Assembly: GCF_051133435.1 (NCBI RefSeq)
Contig: NZ_JBPGNY010000001.1
Coordinates: forward strand, 1 to 64,000
Direction: 5' to 3'
Length of the DNA stretch: 64,000 nt
Origin: JAAYAO01 sp051133435
Lineage (GTDB): Bacteria; Actinomycetota; Actinomycetes; Propionibacteriales; Propionibacteriaceae
Shown piece after piece: positions 52,414 to 63,073 of the stretch. How positions within the stretch are numbered: position 1 is the first letter of the stretch; every line of letters starts with the position of its first letter. Under the pieces are notes generated by a model. The model saw only the letters and a program-made list of their open reading frames with translations. It was not told the DNA's origin and made no database searches. A program made the translations under genes and the position numbers.

Positions 52414-53562
52414 TCAACCGCCCGAGACGTCCGATTCTGCCGCCGACAGGTCCAGTCCCAGACCGCACCGGTCGTCCAACCATCCCTGGGGAACCACTAC
52501 TCGATCACGCGGCGATCCCTGGCGTCCACGCGGCGCACCCAGGATTTCGGCCGGGAAGGCGACGTTTTGGTCAAACTTCGCCAACTGTTCATCCAGGTCG
52601 GCCAGTGATGACACCAAACCCAGCCCGCGGCGGATCTCCCCGCCGACCGGGAAACCCTTGAAGTACCAGGCCATGTGCTTGCGCAGGTCGGTCAGGCCGC
52701 GCTCCTCGCCCATCAACCCGGCCAACAGCACCGCATGCCGACGCACCATCGCGGCCACCTCGCCGAGGGTCGGCAGGGCGCGGTGTTCCCGGCCGGTGAA
52801 GGCCGCGGCCAGGTCGGCGAACAGCCAGGGACGGCCCAGGCAGCCGCGTCCGATCACCACCCCGGCACAACCGGTCTCGTCGACCATCCGCAGTGCATCG
52901 CCGGCCTCCCAGATGTCGCCGTTGCCGAGTACCGGAATGTCGACCGCCTCGACCAGCTCGGCGATAGCGGACCAGTCGGCCTGCCCCGAGTAGGCCTGGA
53001 CGACCGTGCGACCGTGCAGCGCGATCGCGGCACAACCGGTGTCGGCGGCGATCCGGCCGGCATCCAGGTAGGTGAGGTGGTCGTCGTCGATGCCCATCCG
53101 GGTTTTCATCGTCACCGGCACCCCGTGGGCGTCCCCGGCCTCGACGGTGCGACGCAGGATCGCCTCGAGCAGATCGCGCTTCCACGGCAGCGCCCCGCCG
53201 CCGCCCTTGCGGGTCACCTTCGGCACCGGGCAGCCGAAGTTCAGGTCGACGTGTTGCACGCCGAAGTCGGTGCACAGGATGTGGGTGGCCTCGGCCATCG
53301 TGCCCGGGTCGACCCCGTACAACTGCACCGACCGGACGGTCTCGCCCGGATCGAACTCGAGCATCGAGATCGTCTTGCGGTCGCGTTCGACCAGGCCGCG
53401 GGAGGTGATCATCTCGCAGACGTACAGCCCGGCGCCCTGTTCGCGGCACAACTGCCGGTAGGCGGCGTTGGTGATGCCGGCCATCGGCGCCAGGATGACC
53501 GGAACGTCGACCTGCACCGCCCCCGGACGGGACGGCGCATCAAGAACCAGGGCTGAACTCAC
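52414..53562 (-). CDS. dus: tRNA-dihydrouridine synthase (DusB type)
   Basis: 382 residues. The FMN-binding TIM barrel begins VILAPMAGITNAAYR. The catalytic Cys is in NFGCPVPKVTRKGGGGAL near residue 109, followed by KTRMGID and GNGDIW. A C-terminal helical tRNA-binding domain follows. It reduces uridines in the tRNA D loop with NADPH. It starts at GTG and is first of the dus-dgt-dnaG series on the minus strand. Confidence 0.94.
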   Translation of the reverse strand: MSSALVLDAPSRPGAVQVDVPVILAPMAGITNAAYRQLCREQGAGLYVCEMITSRGLVERDRKTISMLEFDPGETVRSVQLYGVDPGTMAEATHILCTDFGVQHVDLNFGCPVPKVTRKGGGGALPWKRDLLEAILRRTVEAGDAHGVPVTMKTRMGIDDDHLTYLDAGRIAADTGCAAIALHGRTVVQAYSGQADWSAIAELVEAVDIPVLGNGDIWEAGDALRMVDETGCAGVVIGRGCLGRPWLFADLAAAFTGREHRALPTLGEVAAMVRRHAVLLAGLMGEERGLTDLRKHMAWYFKGFPVGGEIRRGLGLVSSLADLDEQLAKFDQNVAFPAEILGAPRGRQGSPRDRVVVPQGWLDDRCGLGLDLSAAESDVSGG

Positions 53563-53626
53563 CGCGCCATTCTAGGGTGCCGGACAAGCCGGCCCGACCA
53601 CGTGCAGCAGCCCACTACATGCGAAA

Positions 53627-53657
53627 CGCCGGGCCCGGATCACTCCGGTACCCGGCG
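53627..53657 (-). terminator. Hairpin downstream of glyS
   Basis: CGCCGGG (53627-53633) pairs with CCCGGCG (53651-53657), with partial pairing inside the loop. On the minus strand the stem begins 19 bp after the glyS stop and is followed by TTTCGC. Probably an intrinsic terminator. Confidence 0.5.
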
Positions 53658-53675
53658 CTTGCGGCTGGGGTGGGT

Positions 53676-55064
<1,389 letters not shown>

Positions 55065-55137
55065 AACTCCCACTTTCTCACCACAGAACCGCACGCCCGG
55101 CTGGCGTCGGTCACACAAGCTCACAGGCTAGCCGATT

Positions 55138-55449
55138 ATGGTGAGTGAGGTGAGCGACCACAGCCTGCATACCATTCACCGCTTTCGGGTGCCCGCCGAC
55201 GACGTGGCGCCGTTGCGCGACGGGGTGGAGGCGCTGCTCGCCCACTGGCGAACCAACCCGGGCTGGCTCGACGGCGGTCTGACCCGCAATCTGGACGAGC
55301 CCGACCTGTGGTTGCTGTGGGCCCGCTGGGCCGATGTCGGGGCCTACCGCAGGATCGGTTTGGGCGGCCCGGCCAAGACGATGTGGTTGCCGGTGATGAA
55401 ATGGGTGATCGACGAGCCGTCGGCATACCTCGCACCGGAGGCGCTGTGA
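55138..55449 (+). CDS. Antibiotic biosynthesis monooxygenase-like (ABM) domain protein
   Basis: A 103-residue protein with the ferredoxin-like ABM layout: a first strand HTIHRFRVP, a helix up to HWRTNPGWLDGGL, and a strand with LWLLWARWADVGAYRR. Members include small monooxygenases and heme-degrading enzymes; the substrate is unknown. The exact start is uncertain because GTG at 55150 is also possible. It sits 14 bp before zur on the same strand. Confidence 0.65.
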   Translation: MVSEVSDHSLHTIHRFRVPADDVAPLRDGVEALLAHWRTNPGWLDGGLTRNLDEPDLWLLWARWADVGAYRRIGLGGPAKTMWLPVMKWVIDEPSAYLAPEAL

Positions 55450-55463
55450 GAAAGGACCATCCG

Positions 55464-55862
55464 ATGCAACCGGCCACCCGCAATACCCCGCAACGCGCGG
55501 CGGTGCGCGATCTGCTGAGCGAGATCGCCGAGTTCCGAACCGCCCAACAAGTACACGACGAACTGCGCGGACGGGGTGTGAAGATCGGTCTGGCCACGGT
55601 GTATCGGCACCTGACCGCGCTGACCGAGGCCGGTGAACTCGACATGTTGCGCACCGCCGACGGGGAGACCTCCTATCGCAAGTGCTCCGACGGGCACCAC
55701 CATCACCTGGTCTGCCGCAACTGCGGACACACCGTGGAGATCAGCGCCCCGGTGGTGGAACGCTGGGCGGCCGAACTCGCCACCACGCACGGATTCCATG
55801 ACATCACCCACGAGCTCGAGGTGCACGGCCTGTGCAGCGACTGTGCTGCAGCCGAAGGCTGA
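55464..55862 (+). CDS. zur: Fur-family metal-responsive repressor (Zur type)
   Basis: 132 residues. The winged helix (about 8-80) contains TPQRAAVRDLL and GLATVYRHLTALTEAGELD. The metal and dimerisation half has a His run (DGHHHHLVC), CRNCG and a C-terminal CSDC pair forming the structural zinc site. The place beside glyS matches FurB/Zur in mycobacteria, so zinc sensing is likelier than iron. AAAGGA precedes the ATG. The last codons lie inside a 34-bp tandem repeat. Confidence 0.88.
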   Translation: MQPATRNTPQRAAVRDLLSEIAEFRTAQQVHDELRGRGVKIGLATVYRHLTALTEAGELDMLRTADGETSYRKCSDGHHHHLVCRNCGHTVEISAPVVERWAAELATTHGFHDITHELEVHGLCSDCAAAEG

Positions 55863-55965
55863 GCACCGGAACATGCGTGCCGCAGCCGAAGGCTGAGCCT
55901 CAGAACATGCGTGCTGCAGCAGAAGGCTGAGCATCAGAACCTGCGCGCTGCAGGCTGAGCGCGGG
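55843..55965 (+). repeat. 34-bp tandem repeat beginning in the last codons of zur
   Basis: Units 55843-55876, 55877-55910 and 55911-55944 are each 34 bp and differ from one another at only a few positions, followed by a truncated fourth unit. The shared start is GTGCTGCAGCCGAAGGCTGA. The first unit supplies the final Ala-Ala-Ala-Glu-Gly codons and stop of zur. It looks like slippage expansion. It fills most of the gap between convergent zur and recO. Confidence 0.85.
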
Positions 55966-55992
55966 TAAACACGCGCGTGGCGGCCGCAGGTC

Positions 55993-56733
55993 TCAGCGGT
56001 CGACGTGCGGCAGCGACCGCAGGCCCCGTTCCAGGTGCCATTGCGCGAAGGCCGCCACCAACCCGTCGGTTTCGCGCATCACCGCTTCATCGACATCGCG
56101 GGTGGCAGCCCAATCGCCCACCATCAGTTGCCCCAGCAGTTGCCAGGTGCGTGGCCGGGGGCGGGCCGAACCGGCCGGGCGGCAGTGCACACAGACCATG
56201 CCACCGGCGACCGGGGCGAACCACTCGTGCGGCCCGGGCCGCCCGCAGGTGGCGCACTGGTTCAACGCCGGCTCCCAACCGGCCAGCGCCAGGGCCCGCA
56301 ACAGGTAGGAGGCCAGGATCATGGTCGCCGGCCGCGGCCCGTCGGTGGTGCCCTCCCCCAGCACCCGCAGCGCCCCCTGCAACAGGCGGAAGTGCGGGTG
56401 GGAGGGTTCGCGTTCCTCGGCCACCAGCCGATCGGTGGTCTCCAACATCACCTGGGCGGCGGTCCAGCGACCGTAGTCGTGGGCGATCCGTTCCCCGTAC
56501 GGATGCAGGGACTCGGCCTGGGTGATCGTGTCGAGGTTACGGCCCTCGTAGAGCTGCAGGTCGACATGGCTGGCCGGTTCCAGCCGGGCCCCGAACTTCG
56601 ACGAGGTGCGCCGCACTCCCTTGGCGACCGCCCGCACCTTGCCGTGGCGGCGGGTGAGCAGGGTGACGATCCGGTCGGCCTCCCCCAGTTTGTGGGTGCG
56701 CAGCACCAGCGCCTCGTCACGATAGGTGGGCAC
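55993..56733 (-). CDS. recO: DNA repair protein RecO
   Basis: 246 residues. The N-terminal OB fold includes EALVLRTHKLGEADRIVTLLTR and GKVRAVAKGVRR. A helical domain and a zinc site with CATCG and CVHC follow. RecO loads RecA on SSB-coated DNA with RecR. It starts at GTG and follows RNase J by 10 bp on the same strand. It is convergent with zur. Confidence 0.94.
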   Translation of the reverse strand: MPTYRDEALVLRTHKLGEADRIVTLLTRRHGKVRAVAKGVRRTSSKFGARLEPASHVDLQLYEGRNLDTITQAESLHPYGERIAHDYGRWTAAQVMLETTDRLVAEEREPSHPHFRLLQGALRVLGEGTTDGPRPATMILASYLLRALALAGWEPALNQCATCGRPGPHEWFAPVAGGMVCVHCRPAGSARPRPRTWQLLGQLMVGDWAATRDVDEAVMRETDGLVAAFAQWHLERGLRSLPHVDR

Positions 56734-56743
56734 GACGTCACAC

Positions 56744-58426
56744 CTAGGCGATGATCACCACCGGCACGATCATCGGCCGGCGACGGAAGGTGTTGCCCAC
56801 CCAGCGACCGACCCGGCGGCGCATCACCTGTTGCAGGCGGTGCGGGTCGTCCACCCCTTCGGCCAGGGCGTCGAGGAGGGCCTGGGCGATCTCGTCGCGA
56901 ATCTGGTCGAAGACCGATTCGTCGACTCCGAATCCGCGGGCGTGGATGTCGGGCCCGGAGATCAGTTCCCGGCTCTGGGTGCTGACCACGGCGATCACCG
57001 AGACGAAACCTTCCTCACCGAGGATTCGCCGGTCGGTCAGCAGGGCTTCGGACACCGCACCGACCGAGGTGCCGTCGACGAAGATGTAGCCGGCATCGAG
57101 TTTGCCCACCAGTTCGGCCTTGCCGTCACGAAGATCGACCACGCCGCCGTCGGTGGTGACGATCGCGTTGTCGGCCGGCACCCCGGTGGCCACGGCCAGG
57201 TCGCGGTTGGCGATCAGGTGCCGGTATTCACCGTGGATCGGCATCACATTGCGGGGCTGGACGATGTTGTAGCAATACAGCAACTCCCCGGCCGAGGCGT
57301 GCCCCGACACGTGCACCAGCGCATTGCCCTGGTGGACGACCTTGGCGCCCAGGGTGATCAGCCCGTTGATCACCCGGAACACCGAGGTTTCGTTGCCCGG
57401 GATCAACGAGGAGGCCAGCACCACGGTGTCGCGTTCGGTCAGGTGCACCACCTGGTGCTGCCGGTTCGCCATCCGCGACAGCGCCGACAGCGGTTCGCCC
57501 TGGGAGCCGGTGGAGATGATGACAACCTCGTGGGCCGGGTGGTTGTCGAGGTCGTTGAGGTTGATCAGCACCCCGGGCGGCACCTGCAGGTAGCCCAGGT
57601 CGGCGGCGACCTTCATATTGCGCAGCATCGAGCGTCCGACATAGGCGACCTTGCGGCCCGAGCGCACCGCGGTGTCGAGCACCTGCTGCACCCGGTGCAC
57701 GTGGGAGGCGAAGCAGGCCACCACGACGAGCCCCTCGGCCTGGGCGAAGACCCGGTCCAGGGCGGGCTGGATCTCCCGTTCACCGGTGGTGAAGCCGGGC
57801 ACTTCGGCGTTGGTGGAGTCGACCATGAACAGGTCGACGCCCTGCTCGCCGAGGCGGGCGAAGGTGCGCAGGTCGGTGATCCGCCCGTCCAGGGGCAGTT
57901 GGTCCATCTTGAAGTCGCCGGTGTGCAGCACGATGCCGGCCTTGGTACCGATCGCCAGCGCGATCGCGTCCGGAATCGAATGGTTCACCGCGACGAACTC
58001 CAGGTCGAAGGGTCCGGCGGTGACCAGGTCACCGGCGCGCACCACCCGCAGGTCGTAACCCTTGATGCGGTGTTCGCGCAGCTTCTCGGCGACCAGGGCG
58101 AGGGTCAGTTCGGTGCCGTAGATCGGGATGTCGGCCCGGTGCCGCAGCAGGTAGGGCACCGCCCCGATGTGGTCCTCGTGCCCGTGGGTGAGGATCAGTG
58201 CTTCGATCTCATCCACCCGTGAGGTCACCAGGTCGAGGCTGGGCAGGATCAGATCGACGCCGGGATGGGCCTCTTCGGGGAACAACACCCCGCAGTCGAC
58301 CAGCAACAAGCGCTCGTCGATCTCGAAGGAGGTCATATTGCGTCCCACGTCACCCAGCCCGCCCAGCGGAATGATCCGCAGGGTCCCGGGGCTCAGCGGT
58401 GGAGGAGTCTTCAGGCCAATGGTCAC
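56744..58426 (-). CDS. rnj: Ribonuclease J
   Basis: A 560-residue metallo-beta-lactamase/beta-CASP ribonuclease. The zinc-binding THGHEDHIGA near residue 80, HTGDFKMD, the beta-CASP SGHAS and the C-terminal MPIHGEYRHL are visible. It has 5'-exo and endonuclease activity and matures rRNA and mRNA. The N-terminus is short, starting at GTG 58426. It is followed 10 bp later by recO and diverges from the GNAT gene by 26 bp. Confidence 0.95.
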   Translation of the reverse strand: MTIGLKTPPPLSPGTLRIIPLGGLGDVGRNMTSFEIDERLLLVDCGVLFPEEAHPGVDLILPSLDLVTSRVDEIEALILTHGHEDHIGAVPYLLRHRADIPIYGTELTLALVAEKLREHRIKGYDLRVVRAGDLVTAGPFDLEFVAVNHSIPDAIALAIGTKAGIVLHTGDFKMDQLPLDGRITDLRTFARLGEQGVDLFMVDSTNAEVPGFTTGEREIQPALDRVFAQAEGLVVVACFASHVHRVQQVLDTAVRSGRKVAYVGRSMLRNMKVAADLGYLQVPPGVLINLNDLDNHPAHEVVIISTGSQGEPLSALSRMANRQHQVVHLTERDTVVLASSLIPGNETSVFRVINGLITLGAKVVHQGNALVHVSGHASAGELLYCYNIVQPRNVMPIHGEYRHLIANRDLAVATGVPADNAIVTTDGGVVDLRDGKAELVGKLDAGYIFVDGTSVGAVSEALLTDRRILGEEGFVSVIAVVSTQSRELISGPDIHARGFGVDESVFDQIRDEIAQALLDALAEGVDDPHRLQQVMRRRVGRWVGNTFRRRPMIVPVVIIA

Positions 58427-58452
58427 CAGTCGAGCCTAGTAGCATCGCTGCG

Positions 58453-59004
58453 GTGAGCACATCTGACGCGCCCCGCCCCGACTCGGTTCGGCTCGCCCTG
58501 CCCGCCGAGGCCGCCCAGATCGCCGGTATCCAGCGTGATGCCTGGCGCGAGTTGGGTGGTGAGTTGGCCGAAGCCCTGATGATGACCAAGGTGGACGAGG
58601 TGGCCGCGGCCTGGGAGCAGGCGATCATGCGTCCGCCGGACCCCCGCTGCCGGGTGCTGGTGGCGGTGGCCGCGGGGCCGCGCGAGCGAGTGGTCGGTTT
58701 CGCCACCACCCAGCCCGCCGACGATGAGGACGCCGACCCCAGCACCGATGCCCTGGTCGGTGAGTTCGCGATCAGCCCCCTGGCCCGCGGGCAGGGCCAC
58801 GGCTCACGGTTGATGCATGCTGTGGTCGACACCCTGCGGGCCGACAAGTTCACCCGCGCGCTGTACTGGGTGGTGTCGGCCGACGACGCCCGCCGCAGTT
58901 TCTTCACCGACGCCGGGTGGGGTTATGACGGTGCGCATCGGGCGATCGGCCCGGACGACGAGAGCGTGCAACTCAAGCAGTTGCGGCTGCACTGTCTGAT
59001 CTGA
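58453..59004 (+). CDS. GNAT-family N-acetyltransferase
   Basis: 183 residues, starting at GTG 58453. The acetyl-CoA loop is ISPLARGQGHGSRLM near residue 118, with strand beta-4 before it (LVGEFAI) and a C-terminal WGYDGAHR segment. The acceptor is unknown. The stop codon falls inside an 18-bp tandem repeat that fills the space to the convergent DUF2993 gene. Confidence 0.83.
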   Translation: MSTSDAPRPDSVRLALPAEAAQIAGIQRDAWRELGGELAEALMMTKVDEVAAAWEQAIMRPPDPRCRVLVAVAAGPRERVVGFATTQPADDEDADPSTDALVGEFAISPLARGQGHGSRLMHAVVDTLRADKFTRALYWVVSADDARRSFFTDAGWGYDGAHRAIGPDDESVQLKQLRLHCLI

Positions 59005-59086
59005 ACAACCCGATTGATCTGAACAACCCGATTGATCTGAACAACCCGGTTGATCTGAACAACCCGGCTGATCCGATCACCCCGCC
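58997..59086. repeat. 18-bp tandem repeat starting at the 3' end of the GNAT gene
   Basis: TGATCTGAACAACCCGAT occurs at 58997-59014 and 59015-59032. Units 59033-59050 and 59051-59068 have one or two changes, and a degenerate fifth unit ends near 59086. The first unit overlaps the GNAT stop codon (59002-59004). It lies between convergent genes and is too short and regular for a CRISPR array, which needs distinct spacers. Confidence 0.88.
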
Positions 59087-59088
59087 CC

Positions 59089-59805
59089 TCAGCGCCGCAG
59101 CGGCACCTCGGTGCCGGAGACCTGCACTTCGATCCCCCGCTCGGCCACGCCCAAGGCGTCGACCCGCAGGCCCATCGGCAGGGCCAGATCGATCTCACCC
59201 AGTCGCAGCCGCATCAGTTCCTCGGTGATCGCCCGGGGTACGTCCATACCGACGACGCGCAGATCCACGTCCTCGATTTTGAGCTTCTGGGCCTCGGCGT
59301 CGAGGACGGGTTTGCCGCTGGCCTCGACGTCGATCGTCTGGCCGAAGACTTCGAGGGTGTAGCGGATCTTGATCCGATCGGAGCCGGCGGCCGATACCTG
59401 ACCGCCGTCGACCAGACGGCTGAGTTCGTCCCAGGAGAGCCTGCCGGTGGCGTTGAGCCGTTCGGCGACCAGTTCGGTGTAATCCTGCGAGGCGTTCACC
59501 CCGTGCAGGTCGACGTGCAGGTCGTCGACCCGGATACTGCGTTCCTGGTCACTGAGGGTGGCCTGTGCGGCGTTCATCTGCACGTGGTCGAACTTGCGTT
59601 GCCACAGTTGCCACAGGAAGGGCCAGCCCTGGATGTCGACCTCGGGTGGCACATCCATGCCCAGTTCTGATTGCACGCCGGTGGCGAACTCTTCCTCGAC
59701 ATAGTCGCGGGTGAGGTTGTCGCCGATCACGACCGCGCCCGACAGCAGCGCGATCAGGACGACGACGGCCACCAGGCAGCCGGATCCCTTGCGGCGTTCG
59801 CTCAC
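59089..59805 (-). CDS. DUF2993/LmeA-family phospholipid-binding protein
   Basis: A 238-residue protein with an N-terminal signal or anchor helix (about 8-28). The DUF2993 domain follows: GWPFLWQLWQRKFDHVQMNA near 60-80, then alternating strands ending in DALGVAERGIEVQVSG. The mycobacterial member LmeA binds lipids and assists lipoarabinomannan maturation. Its start overlaps the dapB stop by 4 bp. Confidence 0.87.
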   Translation of the reverse strand: MSERRKGSGCLVAVVVLIALLSGAVVIGDNLTRDYVEEEFATGVQSELGMDVPPEVDIQGWPFLWQLWQRKFDHVQMNAAQATLSDQERSIRVDDLHVDLHGVNASQDYTELVAERLNATGRLSWDELSRLVDGGQVSAAGSDRIKIRYTLEVFGQTIDVEASGKPVLDAEAQKLKIEDVDLRVVGMDVPRAITEELMRLRLGEIDLALPMGLRVDALGVAERGIEVQVSGTEVPLRR

Positions 59806-60545
59806 GCAAGCCCCAGCAACTCGTCGATGCCCAGGGTCAGCCCCGGACGGTCGGGCACCGCCCGCACCGCGGTGAGCACGCCGGGCATGAAGGAGACCCG
59901 GTCGAGCGAGTCGTGCCGAATGGTGAGGGTCTCCCCCGGCGTGCCGAGCACGACCTCCTGGTGGGCGACCAGGCCGCGCACCCGGACGCTGTGCACGTGC
60001 ACCCCGTCGATGGACGCCCCACGGGCACCGTCGACCTCGTGCTTGGTGGCGTCGGGGAAGGGCTCACAGCCTGCCTCGGCGCGCGCCGCTGCGACCCGCT
60101 GGGCGGTGGTGGTGGCGGTACCGGAGGGGGCGTCGGCCTTGTCGGGGTGATGCAGTTCGATGATCTCGACACTGTCGACGAAGCGGGCGGCCCGCTCGGC
60201 GAAGGCCATCATCAGCACCGCCCCGATGGAGAAGTTCGACGCGATCAGAATGCCGACCTCCGGCTTGTCGGCCAGCCGCCGACGCAGTTCGGCCAGCCGG
60301 TCGGCGTCGAAGCCGGTGGTGCCGACCACGGCGTGGATGCCGTTGTCGATGCACCAGCTGAGGTTGTCCATCACCGCATCGGGGTTGGTGAAATCCACCA
60401 TCACCCGACAATCGGCAGCGGCCGATCGTTCGTCGCCGAGGTCCAGGGCGGCCCCCAGTTCCAGATCGGCCGCGCCCTCGATGGCCCGGCATACCTCTGC
60501 GCCCATCTTGCCCTTGGCGCCGAACACTCCCACAGTCACAGTCAC
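59802..60545 (-). CDS. dapB: 4-hydroxy-tetrahydrodipicolinate reductase
   Basis: A 247-residue enzyme of the lysine/diaminopimelate pathway. The N-terminal GAKGKMG loop binds NAD(P)H. The catalytic HHPDKADAPSGTA block with the His pair and Lys, and the SNFSIGAVLM segment, are intact. The frame is open to 60674, but the upstream part is non-family; GTG at 60545 gives the usual length. It is followed by DUF2993 (4-bp overlap). Confidence 0.95.
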   Translation of the reverse strand: MTVTVGVFGAKGKMGAEVCRAIEGAADLELGAALDLGDERSAAADCRVMVDFTNPDAVMDNLSWCIDNGIHAVVGTTGFDADRLAELRRRLADKPEVGILIASNFSIGAVLMMAFAERAARFVDSVEIIELHHPDKADAPSGTATTTAQRVAAARAEAGCEPFPDATKHEVDGARGASIDGVHVHSVRVRGLVAHQEVVLGTPGETLTIRHDSLDRVSFMPGVLTAVRAVPDRPGLTLGIDELLGLA

Positions 60546-60695
60546 GCCGGACAGTGTAGTGGGCTCCCGGTGGTGCCCGGCCCACAACGCAACAGCCGCC
60601 CGTCGCCACCGCACCAGAGTGCGGATGGGCAACCGGGCGGCTGCGGCACTGAACCGAACTGTGCCGAACAGCACTGGTTCAGCGCAAGGCGGGAA

Positions 60696-62912
60696 TCACT
60701 CCTGCTCGGAGTCCTCGTCGTCCTCGATCACCGGGATCAGCGACAGCTTGCCGCGATCGTCGACCTCGGAGATCTCCACCTCGAGCTTCTGACCGACCGA
60801 GACCACGTCGTCGACGTTGTCGACGCGCTTGCCGCCGGCCAGGTCACGCAGCTTGGAGATGTGCAGCAGGCCGTCCTTGCCGGGCAGCAGCGAGACGAAG
60901 GCACCGAAGGTGGTCGTCTTCACGACGGTACCCAGGTAACGCTCGCCCTTCTCCGGCATGGTCGGGTTGGCGATCGCGTTGACCATCGCCCGGGCGGCCT
61001 CGGCGGCGGTGCCGTCGGAGGCGCCGATGTAGATCGTGCCGTCGTCCTCGACCGAGATGTTGGCGCCGGTGTCCTCCTGCATCTGGTTGATCACCTTGCC
61101 CTTGGGCCCGATCACCTCACCGATCTTGTCGACCGGAATCTTGACGGTGATGATCCGCGGGGCGTAGTCGCTCAGCTCGTCGGGGGTGTCGATGGCCTCG
61201 GCCATCACGTCGAGCAGGGCGTAGCGGGCCTCGCGGGCCTGCAGCATGGCCTTGGCCAGTTCCTCGGCCGGGATGCCGTCGAGCTTGGTGTCGAGCTGCA
61301 GGGCGGTGACGAACTGACGGGTGCCGGCGACCTTGAAGTCCATGTCACCCAGCGCGTCCTCGGCGCCGAGGATGTCGGTCAGGGCCAGGTACTTGGCCTC
61401 GCCGTCGACCTCTTCGCTCATCAGGCCCATCGCGATACCGGCCACCGGGGCGCGCAGCGGCACACCGGCGTTCAGCAGCGCCAGGGTCGAGGCGCAGACC
61501 GAGCCCATCGAGGTCGACCCGTTGGAGCCGAGGGCCTCCGAGACCTGACGGATCGCGTAGGGGAACTCGGAGCGGTCGGGCAGCACCGGCACCAGGGCGC
61601 GTTCGGCCAGGGCACCGTGGCCGACCTCGCGGCGCTTGGGCGAACCCACCCGGCCGGTTTCACCGGTGGAGTAGGGCGGGAAGTTGTAGTTGTGCATGTA
61701 GCGCTTGCTGGTCTCGGGGCCCAGCACGTCGAGCTTCTGCTCCATCTCGAGCATGTTCAAGGTGGTGACACCCATGATCTGGGTCTCGCCGCGCTGGAAC
61801 AGCGCCGAACCGTGCACCCGCGGGATCACGCCGACCTCGGCCGACAGCGTGCGGATGTCACGCGGGCCACGGCCGTCGATACGGACCCCTTCGGTGAGGG
61901 TGCGGTGCCGCACGATCTTCTTGGTGATCGCCTTGAAGGCGGCCGACAGTTCCTTCTCGCGGCCCTCGAACTCCTCGGCCAGTTCCTCGGTGATCCGAAT
62001 CCGCAGGTCGTGGGAGGCGTCGTCGCGCTCCTGCTTGCCGGGGATCTGCATGATCTTCGACAGCTCGTCCTCGGCCTTGGCAGCGACCGCGTCGTAGGCG
62101 TCCTGCTCGTAGTCGTGGAAGACCGGGAAGGGGTAGGTGTCCTTCGGCATCTTGGCGGCCAGTTCGGCCTGGGCATCGCACAGAGCCTTGATGAACGGCT
62201 TGGACGCCTCCAGGCCTTCGCTGACGACCTCTTCGGTCGGCGCGGTGCGGCCGGCCTTGATCAGGTCCCAGGTCTGCTCGGTCGACTCGGCCTCGACCAT
62301 CATGATCGCGACGTCGCCGTCGGCCAGCACCCGGCCGGCCACGACCATGTCGAAGGTCGCGTCCTCGAGCTGCTCCACGGTCGGGAAGGCAACCCACTGA
62401 TCGTCGATCAGCGCGATGCGCACGCCGCCGATCGGGCCGGAGAACGGCAGGCCGGCGAGCTGGGTGGACATCGAGGCGGCGTTGATCGCCACCACGTCGT
62501 AGAGCACGTTGGGGTTCAGCGCCATCACGGTGACGATGACCTGGACCTCATTGCGCAGGCCCTTGACGAAGGACGGACGCAGCGGACGGTCGATCAGCCG
62601 GCAGGTGAGGATCGCACCTTCGGACGGGCGGCCCTCGCGACGGAAGAAGGAGCCGGGGATCCGGCCCGCGGCGTACATCCGCTCCTCGACGTCGACGGTC
62701 AGCGGGAAGAAGTCGATCGCATCCCGCGGGGTCTTCTGGGCGGTGGTGGTCGACAACAACATCGTGTCGTCGTCGAAGTAGACCACGGCGGAGCCGTCGG
62801 CCTGCTTGGCCAACTGGCCGGATTCGAAACGGACGGTGTGCTTGCCGAACTTGCCGTTGTCGAGAACGGCTTCGGTGAATTCAGGTCCCTCCACGGGATT
62901 CCTTCCTGACAT
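60696..62912 (-). CDS. pnp: Polyribonucleotide nucleotidyltransferase (PNPase)
   Basis: 738 residues: RNase PH-like domain 1, a helical linker, catalytic RNase PH-like domain 2 (NGSTSMGSVCASTLALLNAG), a KH domain with IGPKGKVI and an S1 domain with GAFVSLLPGKDGLLHIS. It is a 3'-5' phosphorolytic exonuclease and also handles guanosine alarmones in actinobacteria. The ATG at 62912 gives the family length. It follows rpsO, with a hairpin between, as in most bacteria. Confidence 0.96.
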   Translation of the reverse strand: MSGRNPVEGPEFTEAVLDNGKFGKHTVRFESGQLAKQADGSAVVYFDDDTMLLSTTTAQKTPRDAIDFFPLTVDVEERMYAAGRIPGSFFRREGRPSEGAILTCRLIDRPLRPSFVKGLRNEVQVIVTVMALNPNVLYDVVAINAASMSTQLAGLPFSGPIGGVRIALIDDQWVAFPTVEQLEDATFDMVVAGRVLADGDVAIMMVEAESTEQTWDLIKAGRTAPTEEVVSEGLEASKPFIKALCDAQAELAAKMPKDTYPFPVFHDYEQDAYDAVAAKAEDELSKIMQIPGKQERDDASHDLRIRITEELAEEFEGREKELSAAFKAITKKIVRHRTLTEGVRIDGRGPRDIRTLSAEVGVIPRVHGSALFQRGETQIMGVTTLNMLEMEQKLDVLGPETSKRYMHNYNFPPYSTGETGRVGSPKRREVGHGALAERALVPVLPDRSEFPYAIRQVSEALGSNGSTSMGSVCASTLALLNAGVPLRAPVAGIAMGLMSEEVDGEAKYLALTDILGAEDALGDMDFKVAGTRQFVTALQLDTKLDGIPAEELAKAMLQAREARYALLDVMAEAIDTPDELSDYAPRIITVKIPVDKIGEVIGPKGKVINQMQEDTGANISVEDDGTIYIGASDGTAAEAARAMVNAIANPTMPEKGERYLGTVVKTTTFGAFVSLLPGKDGLLHISKLRDLAGGKRVDNVDDVVSVGQKLEVEISEVDDRGKLSLIPVIEDDEDSEQE

Positions 62913-63073
62913 GGCGTGTGTCCGGAACGTGGTGATCCTGTATGAGACCGGTCTTCGATCGAGGCCCACGGGCGCTTGGTCCCGTGAACCACTACCGAGG
63001 ACCGAGATCTGCATCAGGCAGACGTACCGGCACACGCGGTGGTGGGTAGTGCTATTCGGTTATATCAAGCAAC

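Noticed and set aside
55843..59086. Possible CRISPR arrays at the tandem repeats
   Set aside because: The repeats are contiguous units without unique spacers, and no cas gene is present in the window.
59913..62909. A 998-codon plus-strand open frame opposite dapB and pnp
   Set aside because: It mirrors the codon pattern of pnp, has Gly/Gln/His/Asp-rich composition and no motifs. PNPase on the other strand is certain.
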